Source: Planctomycetota bacterium
GTDB taxonomy: Bacteria > Planctomycetota > UBA1135 > UBA2386
Assembly (NCBI GenBank): GCA_020851075.1
Contig: JADZDL010000230.1
Location: 1-52,437 of the forward strand
Length of the DNA: 52,437 bases
Reading direction: 5' to 3'
The translations under genes were made by a program, and so were the position numbers. The notes beneath the pieces were generated by a model. It worked only from the letters and a program-made list of their open reading frames with translations, made no database searches and had not been told where the DNA came from. Numbering within the stretch: position 1 is the first letter of the stretch; every line of letters starts with the position of its first letter. Below are positions 9,266 to 19,073 of this stretch, piece after piece.

Positions 9266-9784
9266 TTATTCGAGGATGAAGTCCTCGAACGACACGCCGG
9301 GGTCTTCCACCTCGAGGTCGCCGAGCAGCACCGACTGGATCTCGGCGAGCAGGTGGATGCGCAGCACGGCGCTCTGCTGCAGCGTCGTGGCCTTGGCATA
9401 ACCTTCGGCCTCCATGTGCTCCGCCGTGAGGTCGTTGAGCACGAAGAGCGCCAGCCGCGCCGCGTTCAACGAAGCCAACCACGCATTGGTGTGGCCATCG
9501 GGAATCAGCATCACGTGCGCATCGAAGTTGGCGAGCTTCCGGATGCCCGCGAGATCGCGCCGCACGAGCTGGGCCCGCGACAGGAACAACCGCTCGAGCT
9601 CGGGCACCGAATGGCGCCGCCACTCGGCTTCGTCCTCGGCATCGTCGCAGGTCTCAGGCAGCAGCCGTTCGCGAACGCGCACGTCCGAACTCTCGAGCAG
9701 CATGGGCACGCCCTTCAGGGTCTCGAGCGTCACGGCATCGAGGCCACCGAACGCAAACCCTTCGGCTACGCGCAGCCACCACAT
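9266..9784 (-). CDS. DUF2017-family protein next to clpS
   Basis: 172 residues; ATG at 9784 with a GGGAG Shine-Dalgarno 6 nt upstream, 12 nt after the clpS stop. A central acidic segment (LLPETCDDAEDEAEWRR) and the motif AWLASLNAARLAL fit the DUF2017 family, whose members sit beside clpS in Actinobacteria. The protein is soluble with no signal peptide or membrane segment. The biochemical role is unknown; the conserved neighbourhood suggests a part in ClpS/Clp protease targeting. The stop is a TAA close to the stop of the convergent BNR gene. Confidence 0.75.
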   Translation of the reverse strand: MWWLRVAEGFAFGGLDAVTLETLKGVPMLLESSDVRVRERLLPETCDDAEDEAEWRRHSVPELERLFLSRAQLVRRDLAGIRKLANFDAHVMLIPDGHTNAWLASLNAARLALFVLNDLTAEHMEAEGYAKATTLQQSAVLRIHLLAEIQSVLLGDLEVEDPGVSFEDFILE

Positions 9785-9796
9785 CAGTAGGCTCCC

Positions 9797-10102
9797 TCAA
9801 GCATCGACCACCTCGAGGCTGGTCAGCAGATGGTGCGCCTGGAGTTTCTGCGCGTAGATCTCGGCCTGCTCGCGCGCACCCGTCCAGACGATGGAGCGCC
9901 CTTCTTTGTGCACTTCCTGCATGAGCCGGTTGGCCTTGTCCTGCGAGTAGCCGAACACCTGCATGAACACCTTGGTCACGTAGGTCATCAGCGTGACCGG
10001 ATCATCGTGCACGATGACGTTCCACGGCGGCGCCAGCTGCGTCTCCGGCCGGGTCTTGGTTTCGGTCTGTTCTTTGGTCGCTGCGCGCACGCTCGTCACC
10101 AT
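9797..10102 (-). CDS. clpS: ClpS, N-end-rule adaptor of the Clp protease
   Basis: 101 residues. ClpS delivers proteins with destabilising N-terminal residues to ClpA/ClpC-ClpP in the cytoplasm. After a charged leader of about 25 residues come the family hallmarks: PWNVIVHDDP (D33, D34 where E. coli has NDD), M39 as the likely gatekeeper, VFGYSQDKA, and MQEVHKEGRS with H65. The fold resembles actinobacterial ClpS (LMTYVTKVFMQVFGYS), in line with the downstream DUF2017 gene. The ATG at 10102 gives the usual family length; GTG codons just upstream in frame are possible alternatives and no strong Shine-Dalgarno decides. No clpA/clpC/clpP is in the window. Confidence 0.9.
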   Translation of the reverse strand: MVTSVRAATKEQTETKTRPETQLAPPWNVIVHDDPVTLMTYVTKVFMQVFGYSQDKANRLMQEVHKEGRSIVWTGAREQAEIYAQKLQAHHLLTSLEVVDA

Positions 10103-10160
10103 GGTCACTGTAACACCGGCCCCCACTGTAGCGCCTCGGGCCGCCAGGAAGGCACTCACT

Positions 10161-11015
10161 TCACTGCTGCAGCAGCTCGAGCCGGTTCTGGCCAAACAAC
10201 GGCACCAGCAACCGCCGCCGCTTCGCATCGTAACCCAGGTCGGCCGGCTGCTCGAGGCGGATGCCCAACGGGGTGCACCCACCCTGCATGTCGAAGCGAT
10301 AGACACAACTGCCCAGCCAGCTCGTCGCCAGCCAGGACGGCGGCGTGGAATCGAGGCGCACGAGGCCATCGAGCTGGGCCTGGGGCGCCGTCGCGAGCAC
10401 CGTCCTGAAACCCGTGCCATCGACGAGACAGAACGTGCCATCGCGCCAGCTCACGTAGTAGACCCCCGTGCTCAACGCGACGAGGCCGTTGGGCTGGCCG
10501 AGCTCGGCCCCGCGCGCGAGCGCAACCGGCTGGTTGTCCTTGCCAACCTTCCAGATCGCATCGGTGCCCGTCGGACCAAAACTCGCGTCGAGCCCACTGT
10601 CCGTGCAATAGACCGTGCCATCGGGGGCGGCGCTGACGTCGTTCAAGAACGTCGCCCCCGCAATGCCCACGTCCCCCAGCGGCTTGCCCGTCGTTCGATC
10701 GAACCGGCGCAGGGTGTCGATGTCGGCAACCCAGAGCACGTCGCCGACCAGCGCCATGCCCTTCGGCGCGTGCAACGTGACGCCGTCGCGCCCACCCTGG
10801 ATCCAGTACCGCTGCATGCCGCCATCCGGCGCAAGGCGCGAGATGTAACCATTGCCGTCCTTCGCGACCGGCGGGCCTTGGATGTTGCTCACGAGGTAGA
10901 CGTCGGCCTGCAGATCGTGTAGCGCCGATTCGGGCGTATCCAGGCCCTCAGGTTCCTTCGCACAACCAGCGAACACCATCGCGCCGAGGGCGAGCCAGAC
11001 CAGTGGTGCACGCAT
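10161..11015 (-). CDS. Lipoprotein with SMP-30/NHL-like beta-propeller
   Basis: 284 residues. The start ATG overlaps the stop of the upstream EVE gene in TGATG, so the two are translationally coupled. The N-terminus MRAPLVWLALGAMVFAGC is a lipoprotein signal with C18 as the lipidated residue. The rest shows repeated blades such as GDVLWVADIDTLRRFD, GTVYCTDSG, QPNGLVALSTGVYYVSW and QPADLGYDAKRRRLLVPLFGQN, as in SMP-30/gluconolactonase and NHL propellers. It is probably anchored to a membrane facing the periplasm. The conserved metal-binding residues of true SMP-30 lactonases are not clear, so it may be a non-enzymatic binder. Confidence 0.8.
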   Translation of the reverse strand: MRAPLVWLALGAMVFAGCAKEPEGLDTPESALHDLQADVYLVSNIQGPPVAKDGNGYISRLAPDGGMQRYWIQGGRDGVTLHAPKGMALVGDVLWVADIDTLRRFDRTTGKPLGDVGIAGATFLNDVSAAPDGTVYCTDSGLDASFGPTGTDAIWKVGKDNQPVALARGAELGQPNGLVALSTGVYYVSWRDGTFCLVDGTGFRTVLATAPQAQLDGLVRLDSTPPSWLATSWLGSCVYRFDMQGGCTPLGIRLEQPADLGYDAKRRRLLVPLFGQNRLELLQQ

Positions 11016-11506
11016 CACCAGGACTCCTTCTGGCCACCAAGCTTCAGGATCGTGCGCCATTCGTCCGGCGTCACCGGCTGCACCGACAACCGGCTGCCGC
11101 GCTGCAGCAGCACCATGTTGGCGAGTTCGGGCACCTGTTTGAGCTGGTCGCGCGTTAGCGGTTCGCGCATGGCACCGACGGGCTCGATATCGACGAGGAA
11201 CCAGGTCGGGTTCTGCGGGTCGCTCTTGCCGTCGTAGTAGTCGCTCTTGGGATCGAACGCGGTCGGATCGGGATACCCGGCCTTGCCGACCTTCGCGATG
11301 CCGACGATCGCCATCGGGTCGGCGTTGCTGTGGTAGAAGAGCACTCCGTCCCCCACCTGGATCTCGTCGCGCAGCAGGTTGCGCGCCTGGTAGTTGCGCA
11401 CGCCGTGCCAGAACGTGCGACCATCCTTCGTGAGCTGGGCGAACGAGTAGGACTCGGGCTCGGACTTGAACAACCAGTAGCGGCGGGACTTCTTCGTGCT
11501 GGCCAT
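11015..11506 (-). CDS. EVE-domain protein (thymocyte nuclear protein 1 / YdiM type)
   Basis: 163 residues, one EVE domain across almost the full length: RRYWLFKSEPESYSF at the start, then FWHGVRNYQARNLLRDEIQVGDGVLFYHSN, the family signature. EVE domains belong to the PUA-like fold and bind modified bases in nucleic acids; the exact ligand of bacterial members varies. The ATG at 11506 is chosen because an AAGAG-like site lies about 9 nt upstream and it opens directly on the charged lead-in to the domain; an in-frame alternative lies 27 nt upstream. It overlaps the next gene by 1 nt. The genomic link to ClpS is not explained by known biology. Confidence 0.9.
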   Translation of the reverse strand: MASTKKSRRYWLFKSEPESYSFAQLTKDGRTFWHGVRNYQARNLLRDEIQVGDGVLFYHSNADPMAIVGIAKVGKAGYPDPTAFDPKSDYYDGKSDPQNPTWFLVDIEPVGAMREPLTRDQLKQVPELANMVLLQRGSRLSVQPVTPDEWRTILKLGGQKESW

Positions 11507-11580
11507 GATGCTGCGCTCTTGCGGGGCGAGCACCTTACCGCGGCTGGTCCACGGGCTCCAGCAACCGTATGCCTTGGGAG

Positions 11581-13338
11581 CTACTGCCAGAGTTCGCGCA
11601 GCGACTTGCTCACGAACTCTTCGACCTCACAGCCGACGCTGCCCAGCTGGCCTTGTGGCACCAACGGCTGCAGCACCAGCGGCGCTTGCTTGCTGCGATC
11701 CCAGGCGCGCAGCGTGATCAACACGTCGCCGTTCTCGCGGCAGAGGTCCATCGTCCAATCCGGCTCGCCATAACTGCCACCGCGCAGGTCGACGGCGGCC
11801 CGACCACGCAAGTCGCGCAGCACGTCGTTCACGAAGCCACCCACCTCGTCGCGGGCGCCGTCGACGCCATCGAGTTGCCAGTGTTTGCCATCGGTGCGGA
11901 AGGTGCGGTGGGCGGTGCCACGGCGCAGTTCGAGCCGCTCCACGGTCGTGGTGAGCCGCAGCACGTCCCGATTGCAGTAGCTGGCCCATTGGCGGCGCAG
12001 CAGATCGGTCGCCGGCCGAGGCACGAGCACGACCCCCGCCGGATCGTCGGCCCGACATACGTAACACAGCGGCAGGTCGTTCTTGGTGACGTCGGCGCCG
12101 ATCCAGAGCGTGGTGAGTTCCTTCTGGTCGAGGCCGCGCACGGAAACCTGCAGGCGACCAACGCCGAGCCCGCACTGCGGCGAATCGGCGGTGAGATCGT
12201 CGGCAAACTCGATCACGCGCAGGTTGTTGAGGCCCTGGATGAGTTCGTTCACGGGCGTAGCACCGGCCCGGAACTCGACGGGCTCGATGAGGCGCCATTC
12301 CTCCGCCACGGTGCTGCGCACGAGCCGGATGCGGTCCCCGCGCCCCTGGCCCGGATCGATCTGCATCTCGGCGAGGCTCTCCGCGAGGTTCTGGAACGGC
12401 AACAGGATCGTCGCGCGCAGGCTCTGCGCCTGGTTCTGGAAGATCTGCGAGTAGCCGCGATTGCCGGTCGTAAAGCCGATGCCGTTGCGGCCCGGCAGCA
12501 GGCCAAACACCGACCCTTCGGCTTCCCAGAGCTTCACGGACTCCTCGCCGCGCGCGCCGCGCACCGTGATCACGAGGTCCGGTTCGCGCTCCGGCAGCCG
12601 CCACAGCCCACCTGGAAAGTCATCCGCCCGCAGCGACAACACGCCGGTCACGAATTGGATCGCGGCGCCCTGCTCGGCGCGGCTTGCCCGCGGCTCTTTC
12701 AGGCGCCAGCCGCCATTCGAACGATCGCGTTCGAGGTGCAGCCGCTCGCGTTTGCCAGTCTCCTGGATCTGCTCGACGAGCAGTTCGGCGCACTGTGCCT
12801 CCGTAGTGAGGAACACGGCGCGCTCGCGCAGGTCGTCGATGCCGACGCGCAGGCTCTCATAGATGCCCTCCCCGCCGCGGTAGATGCGGCCTTCGCGCCG
12901 CATGAAACGGTCGGTGCCGAGCGGCCCCGTGGCCCCGACGTCGATCTGGATCTTCTTGCCATCGGGCCATTCGGCCGTGAACTCGACCTCGGGCACCTGC
13001 AGGCCGGTCTCCTGCTGCCCCTTCGGATCATTCACGAAGTCCGTCGCCAGCAGCTGCGCGCTGTCCCACGCGTTCACGATCTGCTTCATGTAGGCAAACG
13101 CGGCGAGGTCGACGATCGGCTCGCTGAGCGAAAAGTAGCCCTTGGCATCCTTGCTCACCTCGATGGCGGGCTGGTCGGCAAACTTCCAGCGCATCACCTT
13201 GCAGTCGCCGAGCGAACGCCCTTCGAGCGCGGCCGTCTGCACGACCTTGTTCTCGGGCGGCTTGCGGTCCGTGAACCAGAGGGTTGCCGAGAGACCACCG
13301 ATGATGGCAACCAGAAAGAGTGTCGTGCGCATCCCCAT
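11581..13338 (-). CDS. DUF4340 protein of a Gld-type ABC transport operon
   Basis: 585 residues. ATG at 13338, 2 nt after the GldG-like stop, with a strong GGAGGTGA Shine-Dalgarno overlapping that stop codon. One N-terminal membrane segment (about residues 5-22) anchors a large extracytoplasmic part with DUF4340 features (GYSQIFQNQAQSLRATILLPF and repeated beta-rich segments carrying VLRLTTTVERLELRR). DUF4340 genes typically follow GldG-like genes in planctomycetes and other phyla, and the protein is thought to work with that ABC complex; the substrate is unknown. It is the fourth gene of an operon running from 16704. Confidence 0.85.
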   Translation of the reverse strand: MGMRTTLFLVAIIGGLSATLWFTDRKPPENKVVQTAALEGRSLGDCKVMRWKFADQPAIEVSKDAKGYFSLSEPIVDLAAFAYMKQIVNAWDSAQLLATDFVNDPKGQQETGLQVPEVEFTAEWPDGKKIQIDVGATGPLGTDRFMRREGRIYRGGEGIYESLRVGIDDLRERAVFLTTEAQCAELLVEQIQETGKRERLHLERDRSNGGWRLKEPRASRAEQGAAIQFVTGVLSLRADDFPGGLWRLPEREPDLVITVRGARGEESVKLWEAEGSVFGLLPGRNGIGFTTGNRGYSQIFQNQAQSLRATILLPFQNLAESLAEMQIDPGQGRGDRIRLVRSTVAEEWRLIEPVEFRAGATPVNELIQGLNNLRVIEFADDLTADSPQCGLGVGRLQVSVRGLDQKELTTLWIGADVTKNDLPLCYVCRADDPAGVVLVPRPATDLLRRQWASYCNRDVLRLTTTVERLELRRGTAHRTFRTDGKHWQLDGVDGARDEVGGFVNDVLRDLRGRAAVDLRGGSYGEPDWTMDLCRENGDVLITLRAWDRSKQAPLVLQPLVPQGQLGSVGCEVEEFVSKSLRELWQ

Positions 13339-13340
13339 GT

Positions 13341-14960
13341 TCACCTCCGCCGCCGATAGACCATGACCAGGCCACCGAGCAGGAATACCGCCGGCACGCC
13401 GTACTGCAGCAACCACTGCACCCGCTCGATCTGCTGCGGCTGCAACACCATCTGCCGCGCCGTGTGCTTGCTGCTCTGGATATTCATGAGCACGCGGCGC
13501 TCCGCCATCCAGTTGCAGAGGTTGTAGGCGAGATCGCCAAACATCGGCAGCCCGAGGTTGTTGCAGAAGATGCCCGAGATGACGACGACCTGCCCCTTCT
13601 GCGGCTCGGTCGCTGGTTTGCTGTTCTTCGTGGGATCCGCGGCAGGGTCGTTCTTGTTGCCACTGGTCGAAGCCACCGGATCGACCTCGAAGACCATGCC
13701 GACGACGAACGGCCGCAACCCGGTCGCGGGCGCCTTCATGTCCGGTCGGCCATCACTGCCAGGCCGCGCGAGCCAGCCCTGCGGCCCCGTGACGAGCAGT
13801 TCGCGCGGTGTCACGCCGGCCGGCGAAGCTCCGCGTGGCCGGATCTCGCGCGCTGCGGCCAATTCGAGCGGCACGCCGCCCGACAGGCGCATGGTCACCG
13901 GATGCGGCATCAATTGCAGGCGCAACTTGCCGACCCCTTCGTTGCTGTCGAGGCCGCGACCACCACCGCGCACGTCTTCGATGAGATGGTAGACGATCTG
14001 CTTGCCGATCTCGTAACCGAGCAACTGCCCGAACTTGCCACCATCGGGGTTCCAATCGGACTGCGACGAATACGAGTAGTTCACGAACACGCGCCCACCA
14101 CGCTGCACGTAGTCGTAGAGCAACCCGGCATCACCTTCCGCGAAGTCGTAGTGAGGCTCGAGCACCATCACGAACGCGGCATCCCGCGGCACCCCGCGCG
14201 AACTCTGCAGGTTGAGCTCGCGCACGTCGAAGCCCAGCCGCTGCAGGTTCCCCAGCAACTGGCCGTAGGCAAAGCCAATCGTCGGATTGTCGATGTCCGG
14301 GCTCGAGTAGTTCCGGACCACGTAGGCCACCGGCGTGCCCTGCACGAGCAGCCCCTTCAGCGTCGACGACAACCCCAGTTCGCCGAGGTAGCGCTTCAAC
14401 ACCGGCACCTTCGACTTGGCGGGGCCTGCCGACGGATTCATGTCGGGCCACTGGATATCGGCGAGGTCGATCGACACGACGAGCTTGCGGAAGCGCAGCT
14501 CGCGCCCCGGCTGTTTGCAGGCGACGACGACGGCATCCGCACTGTCGGTAAACCCGAACTGCTGCGCCGCCTGGCGCGTCGCGTCCAGATCGGTCGTCAT
14601 GTCGTGCTCTTTCACGGTGACGAGTTCGCCACCGAGCGCACGGTACCGCACGAGCAGGATGCGGGTCAGTTCGCGCAGCCGGTCGCGAATCGCGAGCTCC
14701 TGCTGCATCGCCTGATCCTGCGCCCGCCCGCTGGTGCGCGGGAAGAACAGGTGGAACTGCACCTCGACCTGCTTCTCGCGCAGTTCGCGCAGCAGGTCTT
14801 CGGTGGCCGGATCGACGGTGTTCACGCTCTGCGGCGTGAGGTCGACCATCGCCTTGAACGCCGGACGCGACGCCACCCAGACGATCAGCATCCAGACCGC
14901 GAGCATGAGCACGGCGGCGACGAACAAGTTCGCGCGCGCCACGTAGCGACGCAGGTTCAT
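13341..14960 (-). CDS. gldG: GldG-like ABC transporter auxiliary protein
   Basis: 539 residues. ATG at 14960 overlaps the permease stop by 4 nt (ATGA). The layout is one N-terminal membrane segment (about 13-31), a large periplasmic ABC_transp_aux/GldG domain (NTVDPATEDLLRELREKQVEVQFHLF near the start; DAAFVMVLEPHYDFAEGDAGLLYDYVQRGGRVFVNY in the middle), and a C-terminal membrane segment ending in positively charged YRRRR. GldG was first described in Bacteroidetes gliding, but homologues occur widely in non-gliding bacteria, so no gliding role is claimed. With the ATPase and permease it forms a GldA/GldF/GldG-type complex of unknown cargo. Confidence 0.85.
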   Translation of the reverse strand: MNLRRYVARANLFVAAVLMLAVWMLIVWVASRPAFKAMVDLTPQSVNTVDPATEDLLRELREKQVEVQFHLFFPRTSGRAQDQAMQQELAIRDRLRELTRILLVRYRALGGELVTVKEHDMTTDLDATRQAAQQFGFTDSADAVVVACKQPGRELRFRKLVVSIDLADIQWPDMNPSAGPAKSKVPVLKRYLGELGLSSTLKGLLVQGTPVAYVVRNYSSPDIDNPTIGFAYGQLLGNLQRLGFDVRELNLQSSRGVPRDAAFVMVLEPHYDFAEGDAGLLYDYVQRGGRVFVNYSYSSQSDWNPDGGKFGQLLGYEIGKQIVYHLIEDVRGGGRGLDSNEGVGKLRLQLMPHPVTMRLSGGVPLELAAAREIRPRGASPAGVTPRELLVTGPQGWLARPGSDGRPDMKAPATGLRPFVVGMVFEVDPVASTSGNKNDPAADPTKNSKPATEPQKGQVVVISGIFCNNLGLPMFGDLAYNLCNWMAERRVLMNIQSSKHTARQMVLQPQQIERVQWLLQYGVPAVFLLGGLVMVYRRRR

Positions 14961-15724
14961 GCCACCCTCCGCGACGCAACGCTGACCGTCGTGAGGAACA
15001 GGAAGAACATCACGCCCCCGAGATAGAACGCCACCTGGCTGGTATCGATGAGCCCACGCGCAAACCAATCGCGGAAGTTGCTCATCACGTCAAACTTGTC
15101 GAGCAGTTCGCGCACGTAGTAACTGTCCCCGAGGTCGCCGAACTGCGCCGCCAATTGCCCAGGCACCCGCATCAGCGCGAAGTCGAACACGATCGACAAC
15201 AACGCGGCGAGCAGCACGTTGTCGGTGAGGCTGCTCGCAAAACAACCGAACGCGATCAACATCGAGCTCAGCAGGAACATGCCAAGGTAGGCCGCAAACA
15301 CCGGCCCGAACGCGAGGTCGGTATCGAGGAACGGCCCGTACTCGAGCACGTGCAGGAGCAGCGCACTGGGCAGCCACAACAGCGCATAGAACATCGTCGC
15401 CGCGAGCCACTTGCCGATCACGACGCCACCGTCGCGCACCGGTGCGGTCATCAGCATCTCCATCGAGCCGGTGCGGCGTTCCTCGGCAAAACAACGCATC
15501 GTGAGCAGCCCCGGCACGAACATGACCATGAGCGCCGTGCTGCTGCTGTTGTAGGTGGCCGAGACAAACACGTCGGGGTCGCCGCGCTGGTAACCAAACC
15601 ACTGCGTGAGGAAGGTCAGCTCAAACCCGCGCAGCAGGTAGAAGACCACCGCGATCATCCAGCTGACCGGACTCACGCAGTAGGTCAGCATCTCCTTGCG
15701 GAACGTCACCCAGGCGCCGTTCAC
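14957..15724 (-). CDS. gldF: ABC-2 type permease (GldF-like)
   Basis: 255 residues. A GTG start at 15724 overlaps the ATPase stop by 4 nt (GTGA), and the 3' end overlaps the GldG-like gene by 4 nt. About six membrane segments are visible, with the family signature LLTMRCFAEERRTGSMEMLMTAPVRDGGVVIGKW between the second and third. This is the membrane channel subunit of the Gld-type ABC system, partnering the ATPase encoded upstream. The length is close to the usual 240-260 residues for GldF-like permeases. Confidence 0.9.
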   Translation of the reverse strand: MNGAWVTFRKEMLTYCVSPVSWMIAVVFYLLRGFELTFLTQWFGYQRGDPDVFVSATYNSSSTALMVMFVPGLLTMRCFAEERRTGSMEMLMTAPVRDGGVVIGKWLAATMFYALLWLPSALLLHVLEYGPFLDTDLAFGPVFAAYLGMFLLSSMLIAFGCFASSLTDNVLLAALLSIVFDFALMRVPGQLAAQFGDLGDSYYVRELLDKFDVMSNFRDWFARGLIDTSQVAFYLGGVMFFLFLTTVSVASRRVA

Positions 15725-16704
15725 GAGTGCACCTCCGGTGCTGCCACCGCCGCCAGTGCGGCTTCTTCGTGGCGATCGCTACCCTCCGTCATGAGCGTGA
15801 AGTACTCCTCCAGGGTCGGCACGGAAACGCGCAACTCGCGCACGGCGATGCCGGCGGCGAGCAGCCGATCACCGAGCGCCTGGGTCGGATCGGCGCCGGG
15901 CTCTGCGGTGCCCTGGCAGGTGGCATAACCGTCCTGCTTGGCGGGCTCCGCCGCCTCACTGCGCAGACCCGGCGTGCCGCGCACCACTTCGTCGAGTTGT
16001 CCCGGGGTACACCGTGCGGTCACATGCACCGAACGTCCGACCGCGCGCAGCACGAGTTCATCCGGCGGCCCGTCGGCCCGCAGGGTGCCACGATGGATCA
16101 CGAGGATGCGCGAACTCACGTCCTGGACTTCGCCGAGGATGTGGCTCGAGAACAGGATCGTGTGCTCCGCCGCGAGATCGCGCACGACCTGCTTGATGCG
16201 GCGGCGCTGGTTCGGGTCGAGGCCACTGGTCGGCTCGTCGAGGATCAGGATCGGCGGGTTGGCGACCAGGGCATCGGCAAGCCCGACGCGCTGCCGGTAG
16301 CCGCGCGACACGTTGCCGACGAGCTTGCGCGCGACGTCCTGGATATCCGCCTTCTGCATGGCGCGATCCACCGCGAGCCGCCGCTGCTTCGCCGGCACAC
16401 CCTTCAAGGCGGCGCGATACCGCAGGAACTCGACCACCCGCAGCTCCGGGTAGATCGGCACGTTCTCCGGCAGATAGCCGATCTGCTGGCGTGCCTGCAG
16501 CGACGCCTGTTCGACGTCGTGGCCGGCAATCCAGGCTTTGCCGGAGGTGGCCGGGTGGTAGCCCGTGAGCACGCGGATCGTGGTGGTCTTGCCGGCCCCG
16601 TTGGGGCCAAGGAAGCCAACGACTTCACCACGTGCCACTTCGAAGGAGATGCGGTCGACAGCGAGTTTGTCGAAACGCTTGGTCAGCTCGGAGACGCGGA
16701 TCAT
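15721..16704 (-). CDS. gldA: ABC transporter ATP-binding protein (GldA-like)
   Basis: 327 residues. Walker A GPNGAGKT is near residue 36, the signature is VSRGYRQRVGL, Walker B is ILILDEPTSGLD and the switch histidine is in FSSHI. The C-terminal 90 residues (after residue 230) form the extra domain common in ABC-2 type ATPases. ATG at 16704 is taken because the protein opens directly on MIRVSELTKRFDKL; the frame continues upstream without typical sequence. There is no clear Shine-Dalgarno; TAACGC lies 8 nt before the ATG. It is the first gene of the Gld-like operon, overlapping the permease by 4 nt. Confidence 0.92.
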   Translation of the reverse strand: MIRVSELTKRFDKLAVDRISFEVARGEVVGFLGPNGAGKTTTIRVLTGYHPATSGKAWIAGHDVEQASLQARQQIGYLPENVPIYPELRVVEFLRYRAALKGVPAKQRRLAVDRAMQKADIQDVARKLVGNVSRGYRQRVGLADALVANPPILILDEPTSGLDPNQRRRIKQVVRDLAAEHTILFSSHILGEVQDVSSRILVIHRGTLRADGPPDELVLRAVGRSVHVTARCTPGQLDEVVRGTPGLRSEAAEPAKQDGYATCQGTAEPGADPTQALGDRLLAAGIAVRELRVSVPTLEEYFTLMTEGSDRHEEAALAAVAAPEVHS

Positions 16705-16860
16705 CAGCGGAGGCGTTAGCGCTTGGTCACAGGCCCAGTAACAGGTAAACCGCCGGCCGTGACGGGCGAGGGCTAGGGTATTGCAGCGCCGCCGAAAGGC
16801 CAGCGTTCGCTGCCGAACGCGCGGTGGCACCGACAACTCCGGTCTCGCCGTGGTTTGGCC

Positions 16861-16896
16861 CGAAAACGAACGCAGGCGCCTCGTTGGCGCCTGCGA
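16861..16896 (-). terminator. Rho-independent terminator of dnaK
   Basis: A perfect 10-bp inverted repeat (CGCAGGCGCC, 16871-16880, with its complement at 16886-16895) has a 5-nt loop and, on the minus strand, a T-rich tail TTCGTTTTCG. It lies 37 nt after the dnaK stop, before the ABC operon start, and so separates the two units. Confidence 0.75.
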
Positions 16897-16932
16897 ACTA
16901 TCGGCTGGAAGCCGCCCGCAACTCGCGGCGAC

Positions 16933-18843
<1,911 letters not shown>

Positions 18844-19073
18844 GATCACTCCTGGTGGACCGGGCACGATGGCCGCGGTCGATGACGAACATGCAGCACC
18901 GCCCCCGCCGACCGGGTGCCGTGCTGCGCGCTTGCACAGGCAACAGGCGTGCCCAGTGACGAGAACGACCTAAGTGGCTTGTTTTTGGACGGTTCCACGC
19001 CGACGGCCCAACCCAGACGCGCCAAAGTGGCAGCCTTCCGGCTTACGTTCGGTGCCATCCTGACAGCCTGCGG

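Noticed and set aside
9243..9268. Direct repeat GGCCGGTTA, two copies 17 nt apart, between the BNR and DUF2017 genes
   Set aside because: Only two 9-bp copies in GC-rich DNA; no mobile element or attachment-site features.
18844..19073. Search for CIRCE or a heat-shock promoter upstream of dnaK
   Set aside because: No TTAGCACTC-N9-GAGTGCTAA or clear sigma-32-type element found; nothing supportable beyond the AGGAG ribosome site.
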